Positions 43,467 through 51,192 of a stretch of DNA of 64,000 nucleotides are shown in pieces. Under the pieces are notes generated by a model that saw only the letters and a list, made by a program, of their open reading frames with translations, was not told where the DNA came from and ran no database searches. The translations under genes were made by a program, and so were the position numbers. Positions within the stretch are counted from its first letter, which is position 1; the number at the start of each line of letters is the position of its first letter. Origin of the DNA: JASMHC01 sp964453855 (GTDB taxonomy: Bacteria > Pseudomonadota > Alphaproteobacteria > Rhodobacterales > Rhodobacteraceae). The stretch spans positions 4,263-68,262 of the forward strand of contig CAYVRN010000007.1 of the NCBI GenBank assembly GCA_964453855.1. The letters run 5' to 3'.

Positions 43467-44954
43467 TTACAAGGCCATACGCTTGTTTGCCAGCCTCATC
43501 GTTTCTTGGTTATTTGTTTCGGACGCCGCGACAGACATCTTGTGGACATTCTCAGGATCGGATGACCTTGCGGGGTCTAGCCTGTCACGTAGTCGCACAA
43601 CTGATCCAATCATAATAATCGCGGGTCCCTTTATTCCGTATTCTTCTGCTTTGGCTTCAATGTCAGAAAGCGTACCAGTCACGACCCGTTGATTTTGGCG
43701 CGTGCCATTTTCAATAAGTGCGATATCCGTGCTTTCTCCAACTCCTCGCGACAAAAACCCATCTACAAGCTTGTCCAAATTGGTCATGCCCATATAAATT
43801 GCCACCGTCTGAGCAGGCCGGATCAAAACCTCCCAATCCAAATCGAGTACGCCGTCTTTTCCATGGGCGGTCACAAACACGCAGGACTGCGCATGATCCC
43901 GATGCGTTAGTGGGATGCCGGAATAGGCACTACATCCTGCTGCCGCAGTAATTCCGGGGACCACGCGAAACGGAATTTGCTCATCTGCCAAGGCTTCGAT
44001 TTCTTCCCCGCCGCGGCCGAACGTAAACGGATCCCCGCCTTTTAGACGCAGCACGCGGTTACCTTCTTTGGCCAGCTTGACCATCAAGGATTGAATGTCG
44101 TGTTGCTCCATCGTGTGTGCCTGCGGCAATTTTCCAACGAAAATCCGCTCGGCATCTCGACGGACGAGCGACAGAATATCGTCGCTGATTAATCGATCAT
44201 ACAGCACAACATCGGCACGCTGCATCAAACGCAAAGCTTTGAATGTCAAAAGATCAGGGTCGCCGGGACCCGCGCCAACCAGATAGACTTCTCCCATCGT
44301 TTGCGGGTTACCATGCGCCTCTGCGTCAAGATCGGCTTGAAAGCGCGCTTCCGCCTTGGTCGGTTCCCCAGCCAGAAACAGATCTCCGACCGGCCCGTCG
44401 ATCATTCTTTCCCAGAAATGCCGTCTTTCGCGCCCACCTTTAATGACAGCGGCGATCCGGTCCCGAAACCCGCCGACAAAATCGGCAAGTTGCCCATAGC
44501 TAGGAGAAAGCATTGTCTCGATTCTAGCGCGTAACGTCCGCGCAATAACCGGCGCCGCGCCGCCCGTTGAAATCGCCACAACGACCGGAGAGCGGTCAAC
44601 AATCGAAGGTGTAATAAAATCACACATCTCCGGAGCATCTGCGATGTTACATAAAATTTTAAAGTCGTCACACCAAGCGCGTAGGTTCTCGTCACGCTCA
44701 TCAACCTCTGAAGCGCCATAGACAACTACTGCGTCTCGCACGTCCTCGATGTCTGCAATTCGATAGTGAAAGGTCAAACGAGGATTAGCGGCTTCGATCA
44801 ACAATTGCATCTCGGGTTCGGGCGCCGGATCGCAAGCAATAACGCGCGCTCCGGCAGACAAGGCCCGCTCTACCCGGCGGGCGGCAACGGTGCCCCCGCC
44901 GTCCACGACGACAATTCGATCCTCGACCGTCAGGAAAATAGGCAAATGGTCCAT
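43467..44954 (-). CDS. cysG: Siroheme synthase CysG (fused)
   Basis: Trifunctional enzyme turning uroporphyrinogen III into siroheme. Residues 1-200 are the dehydrogenase/ferrochelatase part with the NAD-binding VVVDGGGTVAARRVERAL. Residues 220-465 are the uroporphyrinogen methyltransferase with VGAGPGDPDLLT, VVLYDRLIS, RLKGGDPFTFGRGGEE and GIPLTHRDHAQS. Length is 495. Siroheme is the cofactor of DsrAB encoded divergently, so the supply gene is placed in the sulfur locus. Its start overlaps the stop of the small gene before it by one base (TAATG). Confidence 0.95.
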   Translation of the reverse strand: MDHLPIFLTVEDRIVVVDGGGTVAARRVERALSAGARVIACDPAPEPEMQLLIEAANPRLTFHYRIADIEDVRDAVVVYGASEVDERDENLRAWCDDFKILCNIADAPEMCDFITPSIVDRSPVVVAISTGGAAPVIARTLRARIETMLSPSYGQLADFVGGFRDRIAAVIKGGRERRHFWERMIDGPVGDLFLAGEPTKAEARFQADLDAEAHGNPQTMGEVYLVGAGPGDPDLLTFKALRLMQRADVVLYDRLISDDILSLVRRDAERIFVGKLPQAHTMEQHDIQSLMVKLAKEGNRVLRLKGGDPFTFGRGGEEIEALADEQIPFRVVPGITAAAGCSAYSGIPLTHRDHAQSCVFVTAHGKDGVLDLDWEVLIRPAQTVAIYMGMTNLDKLVDGFLSRGVGESTDIALIENGTRQNQRVVTGTLSDIEAKAEEYGIKGPAIIMIGSVVRLRDRLDPARSSDPENVHKMSVAASETNNQETMRLANKRMAL

Positions 44955-45166
44955 TAACTTTCCTGCCTTTGGGCGACCGACAGAATCAGCGCTTCTGCTA
45001 GTTTTGTTGCGGTTTCATCGTCTAGATCCACCTGAGTGATGCGGGTGCCCTCTTTGATCACTAGGCGCGTCATACGCATGCCGCTATCGAATACAGCTTC
45101 CTTCACAATCGCCCTGCGGCGATACGGAAGCTCAATCCGCACAAGTTCGTTTAGCTCCTCAGTCAA
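44954..45166 (-). CDS. Unknown small protein, 70 residues, in the siroheme/sulfite operon
   Basis: The frame starts at TTG 45166 (MTEELNELVRIELPYRR), overlapping the preceding gene by eight bases, and ends overlapping cysG by one base, so it is translationally sandwiched. The product is soluble, rich in charged residues, with predicted beta strands (RRAIVKEAVFDSGMRMTRLVIKEGTRITQVDLD) and a C-terminal helix. No cysteine is present. I do not recognise the family. Tight coupling on both sides argues for a real gene, possibly a partner of CysG or SoeABC. Confidence 0.65.
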   Translation of the reverse strand: MTEELNELVRIELPYRRRAIVKEAVFDSGMRMTRLVIKEGTRITQVDLDDETATKLAEALILSVAQRQES

Positions 45167-45356
45167 AATCCAACCCCCGCGTGAACGCAGATTCCAACTG
45201 CCATTGCCAGGTTTTGGGGGTATCCCGATAGTCAGGCTTCACATCAAACTCCATAAACATCTCCCCCGATGATCCCAAGTGCTGCACAAGCTGCTCCAGC
45301 TCTTTAAAGGTGGTTACATCAGGATTTCCGATGATCAGATCGCTTAACTGCGCCAT
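45159..45356 (-). CDS. Unknown small protein, 65 residues, in the siroheme/sulfite operon
   Basis: ATG at 45356 lies directly next to the dioxygenase stop codon, and the stop overlaps the next start. The product (MAQLSDLIIGNPDVTTFKELEQ...) is acidic, with an N-terminal helix, a tryptophan pair (KTWQWQLESAF) and no cysteine or membrane segment. I do not recognise a family. Its place in a tightly packed operon supports reality. Confidence 0.62.
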   Translation of the reverse strand: MAQLSDLIIGNPDVTTFKELEQLVQHLGSSGEMFMEFDVKPDYRDTPKTWQWQLESAFTRGLDFD

Positions 45357-46289
45357 TTAGTTTTCCTCAATTCTATCGTGGAACCGCACGCGCAACATTA
45401 TGCGTCGGGCCCCTTTGTCGGGATCATCTTCAAACCCTGTCCGATTATGCAAGGCATTATTATTCAAAATACCCTGTCCGGCCTTGAGTTTTATGCGAAT
45501 TTTGAATTCTTCGTCAGAATTCAACCACTCACGCATCCAGTGTGCTGCGTCTTGGGTTGCCGGGTCTTGGCGCCATTCAATCGAACGGGTTCTTGCAGTG
45601 TATCGCATTTGCAGCCGGCCCGATGTGTCATCGAAAAAAAACACGGGCCCAATCGAGGCCGGACGGACGGTGCCATTTTTCTCAACGTTCGCTGGAATGG
45701 TCATCGCCTCGGGATGAAAAAAAGCCGCCGCCATCTTCGGGTCAGCTTCGTATAGGCGCATAAAAGCGACCTCTGGATCAATCAATTCGTTGACCCCTCC
45801 AACATCTGCCTGAGTTTGACAGTGCAGTATAAACGCTTTCACCGGCGTTGATGACGGATTGTAGTACCCGTCAGTGTGCCAGTTCAACGCTTTAGGCGTA
45901 TAAGGAATGTAGCCCTGTTTGCTTTTTTCAGACGACGGTGTCAGTGCCACAACGCCGTCTTCGGAAGCCGACCGATGGCCTTCTTTTAGGGTCAGACCAA
46001 AATACGACGCAAAGCCCAAAAGTTTTTTTCCGATTTGATCGACTGTTTCTTCGGTTTCGGGTGCTTCATAGACAGCGAAGTTCACTAAAGAGCACTGATT
46101 TTTGATGTTGCGAACCGAATCTGAATCGGGGTTTTCAAGTGACTCGAGGCGTATCTGCGGCGCAGCATTCAAGGCGATGAATGCATATTCCTTGGATTTT
46201 TTCCAAGTCGAAAAATCGCCGCCGTCAAAAAGACGCATCCAAGGTGCGTTTTTTAATTCGCTGTTTTTTATGGATAGTTGTGTCATCAC
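45357..46289 (-). CDS. TauD/TfdA-like Fe(II)/2-oxoglutarate dioxygenase
   Basis: The 310-residue protein has the iron-binding triad H138-x-D140 (NWHTDGYY) and H281 (NNALHNRTGFEDD), with R296 or R300 (RRIMLRVRF) available for 2-oxoglutarate. Relatives hydroxylate small substrates; TauD releases sulfite from taurine. It leads the minus-strand operon whose later genes make siroheme and oxidise sulfite, so a sulfonate or sulfur-compound substrate that yields sulfite is attractive, but it could also modify a protein or cofactor. No transporter for sulfonates is adjacent. The call of the fold is firm, the substrate unknown. Confidence 0.85.
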   Translation of the reverse strand: MMTQLSIKNSELKNAPWMRLFDGGDFSTWKKSKEYAFIALNAAPQIRLESLENPDSDSVRNIKNQCSLVNFAVYEAPETEETVDQIGKKLLGFASYFGLTLKEGHRSASEDGVVALTPSSEKSKQGYIPYTPKALNWHTDGYYNPSSTPVKAFILHCQTQADVGGVNELIDPEVAFMRLYEADPKMAAAFFHPEAMTIPANVEKNGTVRPASIGPVFFFDDTSGRLQMRYTARTRSIEWRQDPATQDAAHWMREWLNSDEEFKIRIKLKAGQGILNNNALHNRTGFEDDPDKGARRIMLRVRFHDRIEEN

Positions 46290-46514
46290 AAATCCTGAGT
46301 ATTTTTCTTTCCAACATTATGCTGCAGCGCAACAATATTTCAAATTAGAAAGGAGTTGTTGCCAAATCTTTTAACATTCGATTATAAAGATGTATAGATG
46401 TAGAGCGCGAAAGCTTGATCGAACAGCCGAAAGGCTGGGAGGAAGCCGATCAAAAGCCACGCGATCAAAGTTTCAGGACCAGCGCGAAGGTCCATAGTTG
46501 CCAGGGAGGTGGCC
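46290..46514. promoter_or_regulatory. Shared control region of the divergent dsr and soe/cysG units
   Basis: All regulation of the plus-strand dsr operon and the minus-strand dioxygenase-cysG-soe operon must act from these 225 bases. A sigma-70-like promoter for dsr is possible: TTGCCA (46359-46364), 17 bases, TTATAA (46382-46387). The transcribed leader holds two small hairpins, CAGCC-GAAA-GGCTG (46424-46437) and GGACC-N8-GGTCC (from 46468), before the dsrA ribosome site. Confidence 0.5.
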
Positions 46515-47792
46515 ATGAAAGACGGCGAAACCGGAGACGACAAGGAACTGAACCCAACACCAATGTTGGACGAACTTGAAGGCGGCAAATGGCCCAGCTT
46601 TATTACTGGCCTGAAGCGTCTTCGTGACAATGCGGACGCGCAATATGCGCCTATGATGAACGACCTTCTTGGTCAGCTGAATCACTCATATGAGAATCGT
46701 CTCGGCTACTGGAAAGGTGGCACTGTTTCGGTTCGCGGCTACGGCGGCGGTGTTATCCCGCGTTTCTCGGAAGTTTCCGAGAAATTCCCAGAGTCTAAGG
46801 AGTTCCACACACTCCGCGTGATGCCGCCTGCCGGCTATCACTACGACACCGAAATTCTGCGTAAGATGTGTGATATCTGGGAGCGTCACGGTTCGGGCCT
46901 AATCGCATTCCACGGCCAGTCCGGCGACATCATGTTCCAGGGCTGTACCACTGAAAATACTCAGAAAGCTTTTGATGAGCTGAACGAAATCGGCTTTGAC
47001 CTTGGGGGCGCTGGTCCAGCACTTCGAACTGCAATGTCCTGCGTAGGTCACGCCCGCTGCGAACAGTCTTGCTATGACGAGGTCCGCGCGCACCGCTCGA
47101 TCATCAACAGCCTGCTGGACGAAATGCACCGTCCGTCGCTGCCATATAAGTTTAAGTTCAAGTTCTCTGGCTGTGCCAACGACTGTGTGAACGCGATCCA
47201 CCGTGCAGACTTTGCCGTGATCGGTACTTGGCGCGATGACATTAAGATCGATCAGGAAAAGGTCAAAGAGCATGTCGCCGAGAAGGGCCGCAAGTACACC
47301 ATCGACACAGTGGTTTCGATGTGCCCGACCCGCGCGATCAGCTTGAACGATGATGACACTCTGGAAATCGATAACAAGTCCTGCGTCCGCTGTATGCACT
47401 GCATCAACGTGATGACCAAAGCCCTTAGCCCGGGCGATGACCGCGGTATTTCGATTATGATCGGCGGCAAACGCTCGCTGAAGATCGGCGACTTGATGGG
47501 CATCATGGTTGTTCCGTTCATGAAGCTTGAAACAGACGAAGACTTTGAAAAGCTAGAAGAGTTTGCGGAAAACGTCGTGGAGTTCTTTGCGGACAACGCA
47601 CTTGAGCATGAACGTGTGGGCGAAACCATCGACCGCATTGGTCTGCCAGCCTTCCTTGAGGCGCTGGATATCGAAGTCGATCCAAACATGGTCAACCATC
47701 CTCGGACATCAAGCTACGTTCGTACCGACGACTTCGATGAAGAAGCCGAAAAGTGGTTTGAACGCAAAGCTGCTGAAGCTGCAGCAGAATAA
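46515..47792 (+). CDS. dsrA: Reverse-type dissimilatory sulfite reductase subunit alpha
   Basis: With DsrB forms the siroheme enzyme that, in the oxidative direction, converts DsrC-bound sulfane sulfur to sulfite. The start is ATG 46515 behind CAGGGAGGTGG; a GTG at 46509 overlaps the ribosome site. The siroheme-[4Fe-4S] ligands are seen as SCVGHARC (C-X5-C) and SGCANDC (C-X3-C), and an inserted ferredoxin domain as MCPTRAIS with CVRCMHC. Length is 425 residues. The oxidative type is inferred from accompanying dsrL and dsrEFH and the lack of dsrD. Confidence 0.95.
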   Translation: MKDGETGDDKELNPTPMLDELEGGKWPSFITGLKRLRDNADAQYAPMMNDLLGQLNHSYENRLGYWKGGTVSVRGYGGGVIPRFSEVSEKFPESKEFHTLRVMPPAGYHYDTEILRKMCDIWERHGSGLIAFHGQSGDIMFQGCTTENTQKAFDELNEIGFDLGGAGPALRTAMSCVGHARCEQSCYDEVRAHRSIINSLLDEMHRPSLPYKFKFKFSGCANDCVNAIHRADFAVIGTWRDDIKIDQEKVKEHVAEKGRKYTIDTVVSMCPTRAISLNDDDTLEIDNKSCVRCMHCINVMTKALSPGDDRGISIMIGGKRSLKIGDLMGIMVVPFMKLETDEDFEKLEEFAENVVEFFADNALEHERVGETIDRIGLPAFLEALDIEVDPNMVNHPRTSSYVRTDDFDEEAEKWFERKAAEAAAE

Positions 47793-47818
47793 TCCGGTAA
47801 GGTAAGGGAGTAGAGAAC

Positions 47819-48898
47819 ATGAAAGACGAAACCAAACCGCGCATGCCGGATGAAGTTGGTGTACCGGATCCGTTTCCGTACATGCACCCGGTGATGAAGG
47901 CCAATTACGGCAATTGGGACTGGCACGATCGCCCGCGCCCTGGCGTTCTGCGCCACGTGTCCAAGTCTGGCGACACGATCTATACAGTGCGTGCAGGCAC
48001 CCAGCGTCAGATGGACGTGTTCACCATTCGTAAACTATGCGACATCGGCGATCGCTTTGCCGATGGGCACATTCGCTTCACCACCCGTTCGAACATCGAA
48101 TATCTGGTGGCGGATCAGGGTAAAGTGGCCCCACTGATCGAAGAGCTGAACCGCGAAGGCTTCCCTGTAGGCGGCACTGGCGCTTCGGTCTCGATGGTCA
48201 GCCACACGCAGGGCTGGCTGCACTGCGACATCCCAGGCACCGATGCGTCTGGCGTTGTTAAGGGCCTGATGGACATGCTCCACGACGAGTTCGTGCAGGA
48301 AAAAATGCCGAACCGAGTGCGGATCACCACATCTTGCTGTCAGATTAACTGTGGCGGACAGGGCGATATTGCTGTGAACGTGCAGTACACCAAGCCGCCG
48401 AAAATCAACCATGATCTGGTCGCCAACGTTTGTGAGCGCCCCGCTGTTGTAGCCCGCTGCCCAGTGGCGGCGATCCGTCCGGCAATGGTCAACGGAAAGC
48501 CAAGCCTTGAAGTCGACGAAAAGAAATGCGTCTGCTGTGGGGCCTGCTACCCGCCCTGCCCTCCGATGCAGATCAATGGCGACGACAGCACGAAGATTGC
48601 AGTCTGGGTTGGCGGCAAGCACTCGAACGCGCGCTCGAAGCCGACGTTCCACAAGCTTGCTGTGGCAAACCTGCCCAACAACGCCCCCCATTGGCCCGAG
48701 GTCAAGGACGTGGTGCGCCGCATCATCGAAGCTTACAAGGATGATGCGAAGCACTGGGAACGCATGGGCGAATGGATCGAACGCATCGGTTGGAAGCGTT
48801 TCTTCGAAATGACCGATCTGGCCTTTACCAAACACCATCTGGACACATGGACCGGATCCCGGAAGACGATGAACTCGTCTGCCCATATCCACTTCTAA
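47819..48898 (+). CDS. dsrB: Reverse-type dissimilatory sulfite reductase subunit beta
   Basis: Partner of DsrA. The 359-residue protein carries the DsrB-type motif TTSCCQINCGGQGDIAV, a further conserved CPVAAI segment, and a ferredoxin domain with CVCCGACYPPCPPM. The ribosome site (GTAAGGGAG) is 10 bases ahead of the start. It follows dsrA by 26 bases. Confidence 0.95.
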   Translation: MKDETKPRMPDEVGVPDPFPYMHPVMKANYGNWDWHDRPRPGVLRHVSKSGDTIYTVRAGTQRQMDVFTIRKLCDIGDRFADGHIRFTTRSNIEYLVADQGKVAPLIEELNREGFPVGGTGASVSMVSHTQGWLHCDIPGTDASGVVKGLMDMLHDEFVQEKMPNRVRITTSCCQINCGGQGDIAVNVQYTKPPKINHDLVANVCERPAVVARCPVAAIRPAMVNGKPSLEVDEKKCVCCGACYPPCPPMQINGDDSTKIAVWVGGKHSNARSKPTFHKLAVANLPNNAPHWPEVKDVVRRIIEAYKDDAKHWERMGEWIERIGWKRFFEMTDLAFTKHHLDTWTGSRKTMNSSAHIHF

Positions 48899-48910
48899 GG
48901 AGCACTCAAG

Positions 48911-49303
48911 TTGAAGATCGGAGTAGTCGTCAGTGAAGGTCCATATACGCACCAAGCAGCGGATACGGCCTACCACTTCGTCAAAGCCGCCATTGATGGC
49001 GGGCACGAGGTACCGCGCGTGTTTTTCTACCACGACGGTGTAAATGTCTCGACCCGCCTGTCGATCCCGCCGCAGGACGAGCGCCACATCCAGAACAATT
49101 GGACCAACCTCGCCAAAGAACACAATATTGACCTTGTTGTTTGTATTGCGGCGGCTCAACGTCGAGGGCTTCTTGATGAAAACGAAGCCAACCGTCAGGG
49201 CAAAGACGCGAACAATATCGCGGACGGCTTCCGGATCTCTGGCTTGGGTCAGTTAATCGAAATGGGCATTCAGACGGATCGTCTGGTTACGTTTGGGGAT
49301 TAA
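48911..49303 (+). CDS. dsrE: Sulfurtransferase subunit DsrE
   Basis: Part of the DsrE2F2H2 complex that hands sulfane sulfur to DsrC. The start is TTG at 48911, nine bases after GGAG. The conserved active-site cysteine is C78 in LVVCIAAAQRRG, the same position as in Allochromatium vinosum DsrE. Length is 130 residues. The presence of DsrEFH marks a sulfur-oxidising system. Confidence 0.93.
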   Translation: MKIGVVVSEGPYTHQAADTAYHFVKAAIDGGHEVPRVFFYHDGVNVSTRLSIPPQDERHIQNNWTNLAKEHNIDLVVCIAAAQRRGLLDENEANRQGKDANNIADGFRISGLGQLIEMGIQTDRLVTFGD

Positions 49304-49306
49304 GTC

Positions 49307-49714
49307 ATGAGCGAAACAAAAAAATTCCTCTATGTGAACCGCAAAGCCCCCTATGGCACGATCTATGCGCTTGAGTCTTTGGAGGTTGTTCTGATCGGAG
49401 CGGCCTTTGAACAAGATGTGTCACTGGCGTTCCTTGACGATGGCGTGTTCCAACTGACCAAAGGCCAGAAGACTGACGGTATAGGAGTCAAAAACTTCTC
49501 GCCCACGTTCCGCGCTTTGGGCGACTACGATGTCACCAAACTCTACGTCGAACGAGAGTCGCTGGTAGAGCGCGGCCTGACCGAGGATGATCTGCAAGAG
49601 ATCATGTACGAGGATGAAGATGATGATTGGGAAGAAAAGCCCTCGATCCGCATCGTCAGCCGCGCGGAAATGGCCGATGTTATGGCCGATCAAGACGTTG
49701 TTTTAAGCTTCTAA
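49307..49714 (+). CDS. dsrF: Sulfurtransferase subunit DsrF
   Basis: Structural subunit of DsrEFH. The 135-residue protein begins KKFLYVNRKAPYGTIYALESLEVVLIGAAF and, like known DsrF proteins, lacks an active-site cysteine (no cysteine at all). It follows dsrE by three bases. Confidence 0.92.
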   Translation: MSETKKFLYVNRKAPYGTIYALESLEVVLIGAAFEQDVSLAFLDDGVFQLTKGQKTDGIGVKNFSPTFRALGDYDVTKLYVERESLVERGLTEDDLQEIMYEDEDDDWEEKPSIRIVSRAEMADVMADQDVVLSF

Positions 49715-49726
49715 GGGGATTTGTGA

Positions 49727-50035
49727 ATGTCAACTTTACACACCGTAAACAAATCGCCTTTCGCAACCCAGTCTTTGATGAGCTGCCTGAACCACTGCAA
49801 AGACGGTGACGCGGTTCTTATGATCGAAGACGGAGTGTACGGAGCTTTGTCATCGTCTGGCATGTCAGACTTTGTACGAGCAAAGTCAGCATCGGTTTCG
49901 ATTTACGTCATGACACCAGATGCAGACGCCCGCGGCTTGGCGGCTGAAAAGATATTGGGAGAAGTTACCGGCGTGGATTACGCTGGTTTCGTCAACCTGG
50001 TCACTGAACACGACCGGACACAAAACTGGTTGTAA
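49727..50035 (+). CDS. dsrH: Sulfurtransferase subunit DsrH
   Basis: Third subunit of DsrEFH. The 102-residue product has C20 (SLMSCLNHCKDGD), at the position of the conserved DsrH cysteine, and a second cysteine at C24. DGVYGAL follows as in TusB/DsrH proteins. It is 12 bases after dsrF with an AAGGGG ribosome site. Confidence 0.92.
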   Translation: MSTLHTVNKSPFATQSLMSCLNHCKDGDAVLMIEDGVYGALSSSGMSDFVRAKSASVSIYVMTPDADARGLAAEKILGEVTGVDYAGFVNLVTEHDRTQNWL

Positions 50036-50076
50036 CGAACACCTGATTTTCAGGGATTTAGAAAAGGAAAATACCC

Positions 50077-50409
50077 ATGGCATACGACGTAAACGGAACA
50101 ACCGTTGAGCACGACGAAGAAGGCTACATCACCAATCTGGCCGACTGGACAAAAGAACTGGCCGACGTGATCGCCGAAGCCGAAGAGATCGACATGAACG
50201 AAGAGCACTGGGCCGTCGTCAACTTCCTGCGTGAATACTATGACGAATACCAGATCGCCCCAGCTGTACGCGTTCTGATCAAAGCCATCAAAAAAGAGAT
50301 GGGACCGGAAAAAGGCAACAACAAGTACATGTACGAGCTGTTCCCATATGGCCCTGCAAAGCAAGCATGTAAAATTGCTGGCCTGCCAAAGCCAACCGGC
50401 TGCGTATAA
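50077..50409 (+). CDS. dsrC: Sulfur carrier protein DsrC
   Basis: Carries sulfur as a persulfide or trisulfide between DsrEFH and DsrAB and interacts with DsrMKJOP. The 110-residue protein has the flexible C-terminal arm with both functional cysteines, C98 and the penultimate C109 (ACKIAGLPKPTGCV). This is the complete two-cysteine DsrC type rather than a TusE-like single-cysteine protein. The ribosome site is AAAAGGAAAA. A stable hairpin follows the gene. Confidence 0.96.
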   Translation: MAYDVNGTTVEHDEEGYITNLADWTKELADVIAEAEEIDMNEEHWAVVNFLREYYDEYQIAPAVRVLIKAIKKEMGPEKGNNKYMYELFPYGPAKQACKIAGLPKPTGCV

Positions 50410-50417
50410 AAACTGTT

Positions 50418-50439
50418 AACCCTTTATAAATAAAGGGTT
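50418..50439 (+). promoter_or_regulatory. Perfect hairpin between dsrC and dsrM
   Basis: AACCCTTTA (50418-50426) and TAAAGGGTT (50431-50439) form nine pairs around a four-base loop. No run of T follows, so it is more likely a 3' stabiliser or processing site for the dsrC part of the message than a full terminator. Confidence 0.6.
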
Positions 50440-50466
50440 TCAACAAATACTACGGGAGGATTCCGC

Positions 50467-51189
50467 GTGCTGGCCACGATTTATGCACTATTGTTTTACG
50501 CCGCGACGGCCATTCTGGTTGTAGGTGTCGTGATGCGTATTCGTAGATACGCGCGGATTGCTGCCCCGTTGAAAATTCCAACCACGCCCGCGCCCACCAC
50601 GGCAGGTGGCGTGGTTGTTCGGATGTTTATGGAAGTTGTTTTCTTCCACAGTCTCTTCAAATCGAACAAGTGGATCTGGCTGTTCGGCATTCTGTTCCAC
50701 CTGTCGATGTGGTTGATCCTAATCCGTCATATCCGGTATTTCACCGTTGACGTCTGGTGGTGGGTTCAAGCGGTACAGTTCTTTGGTACTTATGCTGCGT
50801 TCACGTTCCTGATCGGTCTTGGTGGTCTTTTGATCCGCCGCATCTCGGTTGAGCGTATCCGTTATATCTCGTCGCCGTCTGACTATCTGATGCTTCTTCT
50901 TCTGCTGGGCATTGGCGCAAGTGGGGCCATGATGCGCTTTGTCGCCCACACCGATATTGTTTCGGTCAAAGCCTATATCCTGGGCCTGATGCGGTTCCAT
51001 GTCGGTCACCTGCCCTCGGATCCTGTTCTGTTGGTGCATCTGGGCAGCGTTGCTCTTCTGATGATCATCTTCCCGATTTCCAAGCTGATGCATGCGCCGG
51101 GCCTTTTCTTCAGCCCCAGCCGGAACCAAATCGACAACCCGCGCGAAAAGCGCCATCTCGCCCCATGGGCGGCCAAACTGGAGCAATAA
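50467..51189 (+). CDS. dsrM: DsrM, membrane cytochrome b subunit of DsrMKJOP
   Basis: NarI-like diheme cytochrome b that exchanges electrons with quinone. The start is GTG 50467 behind CGGGAGG. The 240-residue protein has five or six hydrophobic segments with histidines suited to heme b in LFHLSMWLILIRHIRY and in LMRFHVGHLPSDPVLLVHLGSVALL. It is followed by dsrK after three bases. Confidence 0.92.
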   Translation: MLATIYALLFYAATAILVVGVVMRIRRYARIAAPLKIPTTPAPTTAGGVVVRMFMEVVFFHSLFKSNKWIWLFGILFHLSMWLILIRHIRYFTVDVWWWVQAVQFFGTYAAFTFLIGLGGLLIRRISVERIRYISSPSDYLMLLLLLGIGASGAMMRFVAHTDIVSVKAYILGLMRFHVGHLPSDPVLLVHLGSVALLMIIFPISKLMHAPGLFFSPSRNQIDNPREKRHLAPWAAKLEQ

Positions 51190-51192
51190 GTT

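Noticed and set aside
48035..49159. Minus-strand 374-codon frame opposite dsrB and dsrE
   Set aside because: It lies wholly antisense to well-identified genes, has no ribosome site, and its composition reflects the reverse frame of GC-biased codons.
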